Positions 47,435 through 56,500 of a stretch of 64,000 bases of DNA are shown piece after piece. Position numbers and translations under genes: made by a program. The stretch is from an uncultured Polaribacter sp. (GTDB lineage Bacteria; Bacteroidota; Bacteroidia; Flavobacteriales; Flavobacteriaceae): the NCBI GenBank assembly GCA_943788045.1, contig CALSOT010000006.1, positions 310,001 through 374,000 of the forward strand. Reading direction: 5' to 3'. Numbering within the stretch: the stretch's first letter is position 1; every line of letters starts with the position of its first letter. The notes beneath the pieces were generated by a model. The model was not told the origin of the DNA. It saw only the letters and a list, made by a program, of their open reading frames with translations, and searched no databases.

Positions 47435-50020
47435 ATGACAATTAATTACTATAAATTATTATTTACAACTTTGCTTTTATTGATAGTTATAAAAACAAAA
47501 GCTCAAAACCCAAGCGCATTATATCAAAATTGGTTAGATGCTCAGGTAAATAATACGGTTCCTACACTACCTACTTTTAGTTATGCAGGATATAAACATG
47601 GGGAAGTTGGTTTGCCTATATCTTTTTCTCAACCAATTTTTAATGTAACTGATTATGGTGCCGTTGCAAATGATAATATTTCTGATAAAGAGGCTATAAA
47701 AGCGGCCATAGCAGCGGCTGAATCTGGTTCTAATGGGGGAATCATTTTTTTCCCTCCTGGAAGATTTATTGTAAATGATGCAAATCCAATTGAATCTGGA
47801 GTGGCTGCTGATGATCCGTCAGAAGTGATACGCATTTCTAAAAGCAATATTGTTATCAAAGGAAGTGGTTCTGGAGCTGGTGGTACAGAACTATTTCAAA
47901 AAAGTCATACAACAAGTCCAAATATGGCTATAAAAAATTGGTCGTGTCCCTATCTATTCTTATTCTGGAATGGAGAAGATTCTGCGAACACATTTATTAC
48001 AGAGGTTACTGGGAATGCAGACAGAGAATCGCATACCATTCAAGTGGCTAGTACGTCAAATATTTCAGTGGGACAATGGGTTGAATTATACATTAAAGAT
48101 ACAAACACGAATCTATTAGCAGAAGAATTGGCACCTTTTTCTACAGCAGACTTTCATGAGCCAGAGAATTTAAAAATTGCTAATAACGGTGTGGAAGTTA
48201 GAGAATTTCATCAAGTATTAAGTAAAACAAGTAATACAATTACTTTTAAAGAACCTATTCATAGAGCAGTAAATGCAAATTACAATTGGAAAATAAATAA
48301 TTTTAAAGCGCTCGAAGAAGTGGGGATTCAAGATTTGAAATATACAGGTGGTTTCATATGGAAACATATCCATCATAAAGCTCCTGAAGAATTGTATCCG
48401 AATGAACCTGTTAGTGGGCCCAATTCATTTTTAAGTTCTTCAGGTTGGAGTGGCGTACAGTTTAACCATACTGTAAATAGTTGGATTTCTAATGTGGAAT
48501 TTTCTGCAATGTCTCAAGCAGCACAATTCGTTTTTACGGCTAATGCAACGGCTTTAAATAACAGGTATACAGGAAATCCAGGACATAATTTCATTGTGAC
48601 CAACTCTGCAACTCGCTGTTTTTTGGGTAGAAATGATGATTTAACAACTGGTGTTTGGCATGGAGCAGGAGTCAATGGTAAATCTATAGGGAATGTACTT
48701 TGGAGAAATAATCATCCACAGAATGGTAATTCTGGAATGGAAATGCATGCAAGTCAGCCAAGGTCAAATTTGTTTGATGCTTGTACGGGAGGTGTGTTTT
48801 TTAACCAGGGAGGGGCAACAGGATCTCTGCCAAATCATTTAAAAAATATGGTTTTATGGAATTTTGAAGGGGTTTCTTATCAAACTTCTAATGTCAAATC
48901 CTTTCGTCCCAATTCTGAAACGGTATATGCAAAATTTATAATGCCTATTATTACTGGTCTAAAGGGGTTTACGATGTCTTCAGGAGCCAATCAATTTCAA
49001 GAAAATGAATCTCCAGGAAAACACGTAGATGAAGAATCTTTATATGAAGCGCAGTTAAAATATCGTTTAGGAACTCTTCCTAGTTGGATTACAGGTATAG
49101 AAGTTAATCCTTTTTATCCAATATTTTTCTATGAAGATTTTAGATATGAAAATAGAGGTTTTTCTTTATATATAGCTGAAAATCCAGACTCACAAAGTGA
49201 AGACGTTATCGGAAAACGAGTTGGAGATATTCCAGATGCTGCAGATTCAAATAATGCATTTACAGAGGAAAGACCTGCAAACAGAATTCCTTTAAATACA
49301 AAAAGAGACCAAAGAGCAATTTCAATTTCTGGAATATCAACAAATAAAAATTACAAATTAGATACTTGGGTAGTAATGACCCCCGTAAATTTATCTGTAA
49401 GCAATAATTTCATTAACGAAGATGATACCTATAAATATGTTAGCTTTTGGACAGAACAAAGGTTTGCCAGCGGAAACACCTCATCACTTGAGGTATATGT
49501 TTCTAATGATTATACAGATAATGTTGGTGCTGCTAATTGGACAAACGTTACTTCTAACGTGGGCCAAATAGCTAAGTCTGATGAAAATTCAGAAACCTAT
49601 TTAAAATCTACTTTAGATATTTCTAAATACGACAATAGCGAAAATTTCACGTTAGCTTTTAGATATAAAAGTGATGATACAACTTACTCTCAAACAAGTA
49701 GGAATGGTATTTTTTACATTTCTGATGTAAAATATTTTGTATCTAGCACGGTTTTGTCTAGTAATATGTTTAAAAGAGAAAATACTTCTAGGATTTACCC
49801 CAATCCTTTTGCTTCAGAGCTTAGATTAAGCGATTTAAATTATAAATTTAAACAAGCAATTTTGTTTGATGCGGTTGGTAGAGTTGTTTTATCAAAAAAT
49901 ATAGACGAATTAGAAAAAGTACAGTTAAATTTTTCATCAAAAAAACTCGCTAAAGGTATCTACATTTTAAAGTTGATTGGAAGAAATTACACAGAAAAGC
50001 ATAAATTAATTAAGAGATAA
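47435..50020 (+). CDS. Secreted beta-helix polysaccharide lyase-like protein (DUF4955-like) with accessory module and T9SS signal
   Basis: This 861-residue extracellular protein has a signal peptide (ending TKAQ near residue 24) and a pectate-lyase-3-type beginning (FNVTDYGAVANDNISDKEAIKAAIAAAE, FFPPGRFIV). A right-handed beta-helix continues to about residue 550; part of it resembles DUF4955 (MEMHASQPRSNLFDACTGG, LPNHLKNMVLWNFE). From about 563 comes an accessory module beginning FFYEDFRYENRGFSLY with IGKRVGDIPDAADS, shared with the protein at 63789. The last 80 residues are a T9SS type A sorting domain (YPNPF ... GIYILKL). It probably cleaves or binds a uronic-acid polymer outside the cell. 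The exact CAZy family is not certain, and catalytic residues were not assigned. Confidence 0.8.
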   Translation: MTINYYKLLFTTLLLLIVIKTKAQNPSALYQNWLDAQVNNTVPTLPTFSYAGYKHGEVGLPISFSQPIFNVTDYGAVANDNISDKEAIKAAIAAAESGSNGGIIFFPPGRFIVNDANPIESGVAADDPSEVIRISKSNIVIKGSGSGAGGTELFQKSHTTSPNMAIKNWSCPYLFLFWNGEDSANTFITEVTGNADRESHTIQVASTSNISVGQWVELYIKDTNTNLLAEELAPFSTADFHEPENLKIANNGVEVREFHQVLSKTSNTITFKEPIHRAVNANYNWKINNFKALEEVGIQDLKYTGGFIWKHIHHKAPEELYPNEPVSGPNSFLSSSGWSGVQFNHTVNSWISNVEFSAMSQAAQFVFTANATALNNRYTGNPGHNFIVTNSATRCFLGRNDDLTTGVWHGAGVNGKSIGNVLWRNNHPQNGNSGMEMHASQPRSNLFDACTGGVFFNQGGATGSLPNHLKNMVLWNFEGVSYQTSNVKSFRPNSETVYAKFIMPIITGLKGFTMSSGANQFQENESPGKHVDEESLYEAQLKYRLGTLPSWITGIEVNPFYPIFFYEDFRYENRGFSLYIAENPDSQSEDVIGKRVGDIPDAADSNNAFTEERPANRIPLNTKRDQRAISISGISTNKNYKLDTWVVMTPVNLSVSNNFINEDDTYKYVSFWTEQRFASGNTSSLEVYVSNDYTDNVGAANWTNVTSNVGQIAKSDENSETYLKSTLDISKYDNSENFTLAFRYKSDDTTYSQTSRNGIFYISDVKYFVSSTVLSSNMFKRENTSRIYPNPFASELRLSDLNYKFKQAILFDAVGRVVLSKNIDELEKVQLNFSSKKLAKGIYILKLIGRNYTEKHKLIKR

Positions 50021-50041
50021 TTCATAAAATCTTATTAAAAG

Positions 50042-50071
50042 AAAAGGGAATGTATTGCTACAATCCCTTTT
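50042..50071. terminator. Bidirectional terminator
   Basis: AAAAGGGA (50042-50049) pairs with TCCCTTTT (50064-50071), extended inward by TGTA/TACA across one mismatch. A T-run follows on the plus strand and an A-run precedes it. It sits between the convergent lyase and DUF4861 genes. Confidence 0.85.
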
Positions 50072-50091
50072 TTATTTATCTAGAAGTCTAA

Positions 50092-51264
50092 TTATTTTAT
50101 CACCACTTCGAAAGGGTTATTTATCTTTTTCGAAAATGTGTTTAAATAATTTTCCCATTCTTTTCTTGAATTAAATTTCCCTCTAACTTTCCATCCAAAA
50201 CCAGCATAATAAACTACCTTGGTATTAGTTACATTTAAATGCGCGTAAGCATTGCTTAAATCTTTGGTTTCTATATCGTATTTTTCAAAAGTTTTAAAAG
50301 TGTTTTTATCTGCTACAATTGCAGATCCTAATTCAGAGTTTCCATGAGGTTGCCAATAACTAACCCAACCATTTTTTACATCTGCAGTAACTTTTCCATC
50401 CTTTTCATGCAAAGTTAAACCAGCTGCAATAGTATTTACACCTTCGATCTTTGTTGAAAATTTTGATAGATTATTTCCTAAATCTAAATTTACAATTTTT
50501 GATTCCTTTATTGTTTTTCCATTTGCGTCCCAACTTTCATATTCTAAATAAAAACTAGTTCTTATAGGTCCAATAGTAATTGTTCTCCATTTTTTAAAGT
50601 TTTTTGACAAAAAATAAGTACTATCAACCTTGACAGCTATTCCACCAACACCTCTGCTAACACCCACGTGAAAATTGTCTAAACCTTCACCTGTATCTTC
50701 ATGATAAGAGCCATCGGTTTCTATTTCTTTTTTATACCAGTTATTAATAATTGGATGTTTTACTTTTTTTAACCAAGCATCAACACCACTTGATAAAGTA
50801 GGTTGAGGCAAACCGTTTTCTGCCCTATATTGTGCATTAGGACCAAAAACTCTAAAAGCAACTCTGTCGTTTTCCCAGGTGTAATCGTCTGTTCTTTCTG
50901 GCACAAAACGTGAATAACATAAGTTTTCAGCCTGTGGTTGTTCAGCCTTTTTAATTGACACTACTTCAAAGTTAGCTTCTGAATGTGCATTAATTGTTGG
51001 TTGAAACAGAACTTCATCCATAGAACCATCACCATCATTATCAACCAATTGAGTAACTTGTAATTTATTTGTCTTTATATTTTTTATTCCTACTGATGAT
51101 AAATCATCAACTTTTAAAGAAGTTTTTTTAATTTCTACAGTTTCAAAATTTCGTTGAAAATCTAGTGTATTTCTTACAGTAATAATTGTATTTTTTTTTT
51201 CTTGAGAACAAGAAAACAAAAGATTTACAATTAGTAAGTATGAAATTTTTTTAGCGGTATTCAT
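50092..51264 (-). CDS. DUF4861 family lipoprotein
   Basis: This 390-residue lipoprotein has a lipobox-type signal (LLIVNLLFSCSQE, Cys19) and the DUF4861 pattern: VDNDGDGSMDEVLFQPTI, the AFRVFGPNAQYRAENG segment, HEDTGEGLDNFHVGVSRGVGGIAV and FGWKVRGKFNSRKEWENYL at the end. The family is frequent in PULs for pectin and other uronates, often beside kduI and kduD, but I know of no proven activity for it. It is the third gene reading from kduI, separated by the kduD remnant and a terminator. Confidence 0.85.
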   Translation of the reverse strand: MNTAKKISYLLIVNLLFSCSQEKKNTIITVRNTLDFQRNFETVEIKKTSLKVDDLSSVGIKNIKTNKLQVTQLVDNDGDGSMDEVLFQPTINAHSEANFEVVSIKKAEQPQAENLCYSRFVPERTDDYTWENDRVAFRVFGPNAQYRAENGLPQPTLSSGVDAWLKKVKHPIINNWYKKEIETDGSYHEDTGEGLDNFHVGVSRGVGGIAVKVDSTYFLSKNFKKWRTITIGPIRTSFYLEYESWDANGKTIKESKIVNLDLGNNLSKFSTKIEGVNTIAAGLTLHEKDGKVTADVKNGWVSYWQPHGNSELGSAIVADKNTFKTFEKYDIETKDLSNAYAHLNVTNTKVVYYAGFGWKVRGKFNSRKEWENYLNTFSKKINNPFEVVIK

Positions 51265-51293
51265 TATATGTAAATTTTAATTAAAAATTTAAA

Positions 51294-51325
51294 AAACCTG
51301 TACAAGTTATATTGAAGACAGGTTT
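51294..51325 (-). terminator. Terminator between the kduD remnant and the DUF4861 gene
   Basis: On the minus strand AAACCTGT (51325-51318) pairs with ACAGGTTT (51301-51294), followed by TTTTTTAAATTTTT. It would limit transcription from kduI into the DUF4861 gene. Confidence 0.7.
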
Positions 51326-51375
51326 ATTTATTAGGCAAAAGTTTTTGTTAATCTTCTTTTTGCTATGCAACAGCC

Positions 51376-51522
51376 TCAAATAAAGAATTTTTGAGAATAA
51401 GTGTTTACTACAGTTATTACTCCCGAATTACATAGACCTTTGACTATTGTATTTCCAAAACTATCAACAACTCCAGTTACTAAAGCCACCTTCTCCGTTG
51501 AGTCAAATAAGTCAATTGACAT
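51376..51522 (-). pseudogene. kduD: kduD remnant (2-dehydro-3-deoxy-D-gluconate 5-dehydrogenase, 5' end only)
   Basis: The 48-codon frame begins MSIDLFDSTEKVALVTG and continues to KGLCNSGVITVVNTYSQ. This matches the N terminus of KduD (SIDLFDLxGKVALVTGGxxGLG, KGLxxAGAxIVVN in the family, from memory). The Rossmann glycine motif is already degenerate: VVDSFGN where GGTxGLGxxxA is expected. A stop follows, and the remaining 200 or so codons are gone. It starts 11 nt after kduI, the usual order. The gene has clearly decayed by deletion and substitution. Confidence 0.8.
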
Positions 51523-51533
51523 ATTTTTCCTGA

Positions 51534-52376
51534 TTATCTTAACTCGTTAATTTTACAATGGTCCATATCACCATAATCTAAATTTTCACCAGCCATACCC
51601 CAAATAAAAGAATAACTGCTTGTACCAGAACCAGAATGAATAGACCAAGGTGGAGAAATTACGGCTTGATTATTACCCATCCAAATATGTCTAGTTTCTG
51701 TTGGTTCTCCCATAAAATGGCAAACTGCCTGGTCCGAAGGAACTTCAAAATAGAAATATACTTCCATTCTTCTATCATGCACGTGAGCTGGCATTGTATT
51801 CCAAGAGCTGCCAGGTTTTATACTTGTCATTCCCATTTGTAATTGGCAAACATCTACTACACTATTTACTATATACTTTCGTAAAGTTCTTGCATTTGCA
51901 GTTTCTGGAGCACCTAATTCTACAGTTTCAACATCATCCTTACCAATTTTTTTTGTAGGAAAAGCTTTATGAGCTGGCGTTGAGTTTAAATAAAATAATG
52001 CAGGGTTTTGAGCAGAATTACTCGAAAACTCAACATTTTTTTTACCTTGACCAACATATAATGCCTCTTTGTGTTCTAAAACATATTCAGTACCATCAAC
52101 AGTAACTACCCCAGTTTCTCCTACATTAATAATTCCCAATTCTCTTCTGTCTAAAAAGTTTTCAGATTTAAGAGCATCAATAGATTCTAACTTTAACGCT
52201 GATACTGTTGGTACAGCACTTCCTGTAATAAAACGATCATAATGAGAATAAGTAAGATTGATTACATTTTCTTGCATTAAATTATTTATCAAAAACTCTT
52301 CCCTAATTTCTGCTGTATCATAATTTTTCACATCTTTTGGAGAAGCTGCATATCTTGTACTATAGTTTGTGCTCAT
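51534..52376 (-). CDS. kduI: 5-dehydro-4-deoxy-D-glucuronate isomerase
   Basis: KduI isomerises 5-keto-4-deoxyuronate (from unsaturated uronic acid released by lyases) to 2,5-diketo-3-deoxygluconate in the cytoplasm. The 280-residue cupin-type protein has the metal-binding segment MPAHVHDRRMEVYFYFEV and the late histidine in PPWSIHSGSGTSSYSFIWGMAGENLDYGDMD. Length is normal. It diverges from a LacI regulator with a perfect palindrome covering its -33 element. The next step enzyme, KduD, is only a remnant here. Confidence 0.96.
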   Translation of the reverse strand: MSTNYSTRYAASPKDVKNYDTAEIREEFLINNLMQENVINLTYSHYDRFITGSAVPTVSALKLESIDALKSENFLDRRELGIINVGETGVVTVDGTEYVLEHKEALYVGQGKKNVEFSSNSAQNPALFYLNSTPAHKAFPTKKIGKDDVETVELGAPETANARTLRKYIVNSVVDVCQLQMGMTSIKPGSSWNTMPAHVHDRRMEVYFYFEVPSDQAVCHFMGEPTETRHIWMGNNQAVISPPWSIHSGSGTSSYSFIWGMAGENLDYGDMDHCKINELR

Positions 52377-52421
52377 GATTATATTTCTTTTTAAAATGAT
52401 TGTTTCCAGTTAATTTAGATG

Positions 52422-52450
52422 CAAAAGTAATAAAAAATATTAAAATACAA
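52422..52450 (-). promoter_or_regulatory. kduI promoter
   Basis: On the minus strand TTG (52450-52448) is followed after 18 nt by TACTTTTG (52429-52422). The TTG lies inside the LacI-type operator palindrome, so repressor binding would block the promoter. Confidence 0.75.
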
Positions 52451-52462
52451 TCGATTGTATTT
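52443..52462. promoter_or_regulatory. LacI-family operator palindrome
   Basis: AAATACAATCGATTGTATTT is a perfect 20-bp palindrome with a central CG, the usual form of LacI/GalR-family operators. It overlaps the kduI -33 on one side and touches the -7 of the regulator gene on the other. Confidence 0.85.
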
Positions 52463-52469
52463 ATATTTG
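52462..52469 (+). promoter_or_regulatory. Promoter -7 element of the LacI-family gene
   Basis: TATATTTG begins at the last base of the operator palindrome and lies 56 nt before the regulator ATG, so the regulator probably represses itself. Confidence 0.65.
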
Positions 52470-52525
52470 CAAGGCATTCAAGGAATTTTGATGTTTAATT
52501 TGAAGTTATAAAAAAAGAGTTCAGA

Positions 52526-53545
52526 ATGGAAAATAGTAAAGTTACGATACACGACATTGCAGATATTCTTGGCATAGATAGCTCTACTGTTTCAAGAGCA
52601 TTAAATAATAGTCCTAGAGTTGCTAAAAAAACGAAAACTAAAATTCTTACAAAAGCTAAAGAATTAGGTTATCGAAGAAATCATTTAGCGTCTAATTTAA
52701 GAAAAAGCAAAACAAACACTCTAGGTGTAATTGTACCTCGTATTTCACGTTATTTTTTCTCATCTGCTATTGCAGGAATTGAGGAAACTGCTTTTAAAGC
52801 TGGTTATAATGTAATTATTTGTCAATCTTTAGAGAGTTTAGAAAGAGAACAAAGTATATTGGATACGTTGTTAGCAAATAGAGTTGATGGAGTTCTAATT
52901 TCCATTTCTATGGAAACAAAAAATGACAATCACTTAAATGGTTTAAAACTGCGAAATATACCTTATGTTTTTTTTGATAGACATTGCAATATTGAAAAAA
53001 ATAGTAATGTTGTTATTGATGATTTTGAAGCAGCATTTATGGCTGTTGAACATTTAATTGATCAAAAATGCACAGAAATTGCTCATTTTTCTGGTCCACA
53101 AAATTTAGAAATATATAAAAATAGATTTAAAGGATATAAATCCGCTTTAGAAAAGCACAACATTACTTTTAGGGAAGAGTTGGTAATTTCTTCTAGTTTA
53201 ATGGAAAAAGATGCGGCTGAAAATGTAAAAAAAATTTTAGCACTACCTTTTAACGTTGATGGTTTATTTTGCGCAAATGATGTGGTTGCAATTGGAGCTA
53301 TGAAATACCTTAAAGAAATAGGAATTAAAATACCAGAAGAAATTGCAACTGTTGGTTTTAGCAATGAAACTATTTCATCTGTAATTGAACCAGCATTGAC
53401 TACTATAAATCAACCTGGTTCTAAAATAGGTGTTGCGGCTGCAAATTTATTAATTGATAAAATTTCTGATAATACCATTCATAAAACGATAATTGTTCAA
53501 ACAAATTTAATTCAACGAAAATCCTCTTTGAGAACATATAAATAA
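52526..53545 (+). CDS. LacI-family transcriptional regulator
   Basis: The 339-residue protein has a LacI helix-turn-helix at the N terminus (VTIHDIADILGIDSSTVSRALNNSPRVAKKTK) with the hinge region LGYRRNHLASNLRKSKTNTLGVIVP. A periplasmic-binding-protein-like sensor domain follows (FDRHCNIEKNSNVVIDDFEAAFMAVEHLI; FCANDVVAIGAMKYLKE; TTINQPGSKIGVAAANLLIDKI). It should control kduI and itself through the palindrome at 52443-52462, probably released by a uronate breakdown product. Effector identity is inference. The sensor kinase gene starts 35 nt downstream. Confidence 0.94.
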   Translation: MENSKVTIHDIADILGIDSSTVSRALNNSPRVAKKTKTKILTKAKELGYRRNHLASNLRKSKTNTLGVIVPRISRYFFSSAIAGIEETAFKAGYNVIICQSLESLEREQSILDTLLANRVDGVLISISMETKNDNHLNGLKLRNIPYVFFDRHCNIEKNSNVVIDDFEAAFMAVEHLIDQKCTEIAHFSGPQNLEIYKNRFKGYKSALEKHNITFREELVISSSLMEKDAAENVKKILALPFNVDGLFCANDVVAIGAMKYLKEIGIKIPEEIATVGFSNETISSVIEPALTTINQPGSKIGVAAANLLIDKISDNTIHKTIIVQTNLIQRKSSLRTYK

Positions 53546-53580
53546 TTACTACTTTTAATTTTTCCGAAAAGATCCGTTTA

Positions 53581-56500
53581 ATGAGGCTAAAAAATTACAC
53601 TCTCCTTTTTGTTCTTCTGCTTATTTTTTATACTTCTTCTGCACAAGATATCTCTGGTGAAAATCAACTATTAAAATTTAAACAATTTTCATTAGCCGAA
53701 GGCTTGTCTCAGAGCTCTGTTATATGCATGCTACAAGACTCTAAAGGTTTTATGTGGTTTGGAACTAGAGATGGTTTAAATAAATATGACGGACATAATT
53801 TTAAAACTTACAGGTTTGATTATAAAGACAAAAAAAGCATCAGCAATAGTTTTATCAGATCTCTATTTGAAGATAAAAATGGAGATATTTGGATTGGCAC
53901 AAACAATGGTTTAAATAAATATTTACCGGGTAAAGATAGTTTTCAAAGATTTAAGCATAGTAAAAATAAGAATAGTTTAATAAATAATGAAATTTGGAGT
54001 TTAGCTTCTGCAGAGGAAAACTATTTGTGGGTAGGTACTAATGGCGGTTTAGAAAAATTCAACACAGTTACTAATAAAAGTGACCATGTTAAAAATGAAA
54101 AAAGCATTTTAAAAAATAATATTCGTTCATTATTTAAAGATTCAAAGCTAAATTTATGGATATGTAATAGAGAAAATATCTTATTATTAAACCATAACAA
54201 AAAAGAGTTTTCTGAAATTTCGTATCCAGCAACTCAAGTAAGGAAGTCTACAAGAAATTATGCTCCTGTAATTTATCAAGATAGAAATGAAAATATCTGG
54301 TTAGGTTATAGAGATGGTTTAGCACTTTACGATAAAGAGAAAAAAAAATTTCTGCATTTTACAATTGAATTCGGAGCTAAATCCTCAATTTTAGAGGAGG
54401 TACGAGATATTTACGAAGATATTTTTGGCAATTTTTGGGTAGGTACTTATAATGGTTTATATATTGTAAACAAAGAAAGAAAAAGTATCACACATTATAT
54501 TCACGATGCTAACAATTTTAATAGTTTAAGTCATAACTCCATATACAGTATTATTGGTGATACAAAAGGAGATGTTTGGATAGGAACTTATGCAGGAGGT
54601 GTTAATTATTATGACAGAAGCTATGATAGCTTTAAAAACTACTATGCGGGCTCAAACAACTATAAGTTAAATCATAAAGTAATTAGCTCTTTAATAGAAG
54701 AGCCCTCAGGAAACCTGTGGATTGGTACGGAAGGCGGAGGTCTTAATTTTTTGAATAAAGAAACTGGTAAATTCACATATTACACTCACGATATATATAA
54801 TTCTAACAGCATAAGTTCTAATAATATAAAATCTATTATTAGAACTCAAGAAGGAAATTTATGGATTGGAACTCACGACGGTGGTCTTAATTTTTTTAAT
54901 CCGAATAGAAAACCTTTTGTCTTTAAAAAATATAAAAGACAACAAGGAAACCAAAAGAGTATCAGTAATAATAGAGTTATTTCATTATTCGAAGATTACA
55001 AAAAAAATATTTGGGTTGGAACTTCTGATGGAGGTTTAAATATGTTTAATATTAAAAATAATAGTTTTTTAAGGATTGAACATGCATCACGATTTATTGG
55101 GGAAATAATATACAATATTGCGAGTACAAACAAGAAAGATATTCTTATTATATCAGGCAACAAAGGATTGGCAAAGATTAATATCAATTCTAAAGAAATA
55201 ACACCTATAAAATATCAAATTGAGAATAAAACTGAGGGTAACACGATTATAACGCTTTGTGCCTATGAAGATAGATTTAACAATTTGTGGATTGGTACAG
55301 AAGGAAACGGACTCTTTTATTACAATACAAAAACAAAAAAAAGCCTAAAATATGGCATATCAGAAGGTTTACCAAATGAAGTGATTTATACAATTTTACC
55401 AGATCATTTTAATAATATTTGGTTTAGCACTAACAAAGGATTAAGTAGGTATAATCTAGAATCTCATCAATTTAAAAACTTTGATGTTTCAGACGGACTT
55501 ATAGAAAATGAATTTAATTACGGAGCAAAACTTAAATTAAAGAATAAGGAATTAATGTTTGGTAGTGCAAACGGAATTGTGTTTTTTAATCCAGACAAAA
55601 TTACAGAAAACTCATTTGTACCACCAATTTACATTACTTCGATTTCTGTTAATAACAAATCCTATTTCTCTAGCACAGATATTACTAAAGGTTTAGAATT
55701 AACTCATGATCAAAATGTATTCGGCTTCAATTTTATAGCTTTAAGCTACTCACAATCAGATAAAAATAAATATGCATATAAATTAGAAGGTTTTGACAAA
55801 GATTGGAATTATATTGGTAATAAAAAATCAGCAACCTACACAAATTTAGACCCTAATGAATATGTTTTTAAAGTAAAAGCATCAAATAATGATGGCTTAT
55901 GGAATGAAAAAGGTCAATCCATCAAAATAACAATTCTTCCACCTTTTTGGAAAACTTGGTGGGCATATCTTTTGTATTTATTCATATTAATAGCGGCTTT
56001 TTATTTAATACGAAAGTACAGTTTATTAAGAATTCATGAAAAAAACGAATTAAAACAAGAACGTTTAGAAAAAGAGAAAATTGAAGAAATAAATAGTTTG
56101 AAACTAAAATTATTTACCAATATTTCACATGATTTTAGAACACCATTAACGCTTATTGTTGGCCCTTTAGAAAGGATGTTAAAAAATAAAGAGGGAAGTA
56201 ATTATATACAGAAACAGCATCAAACAATGTACAGAAATGCCACTGTTTTACTGCAATTAATAAATCAACTTTTAGATTTTAGAAAAAATGAATCGGGCAA
56301 ATTAAAGCTAAAAGCTTCTCAAAACAATATCGTTTTGTTTACAGAAAATATTAAAAAATCCTTTGAAGATTTAGCCGAATTTAGAGAAATAGATTACAGT
56401 TTTAAAACTACAGACATAAATCTAGAAATTTGGTTTGATGTTATTAACCTTAAAAAGGTTTTATTTAATCTACTATCAAATGCTTTCAAGTTTACACCTA

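Noticed and set aside
53670..55500. Tandem repeats in the sensor gene as a repeat element
   Set aside because: They are the Reg_prop propeller blades of the HTCS protein, normal for the family.
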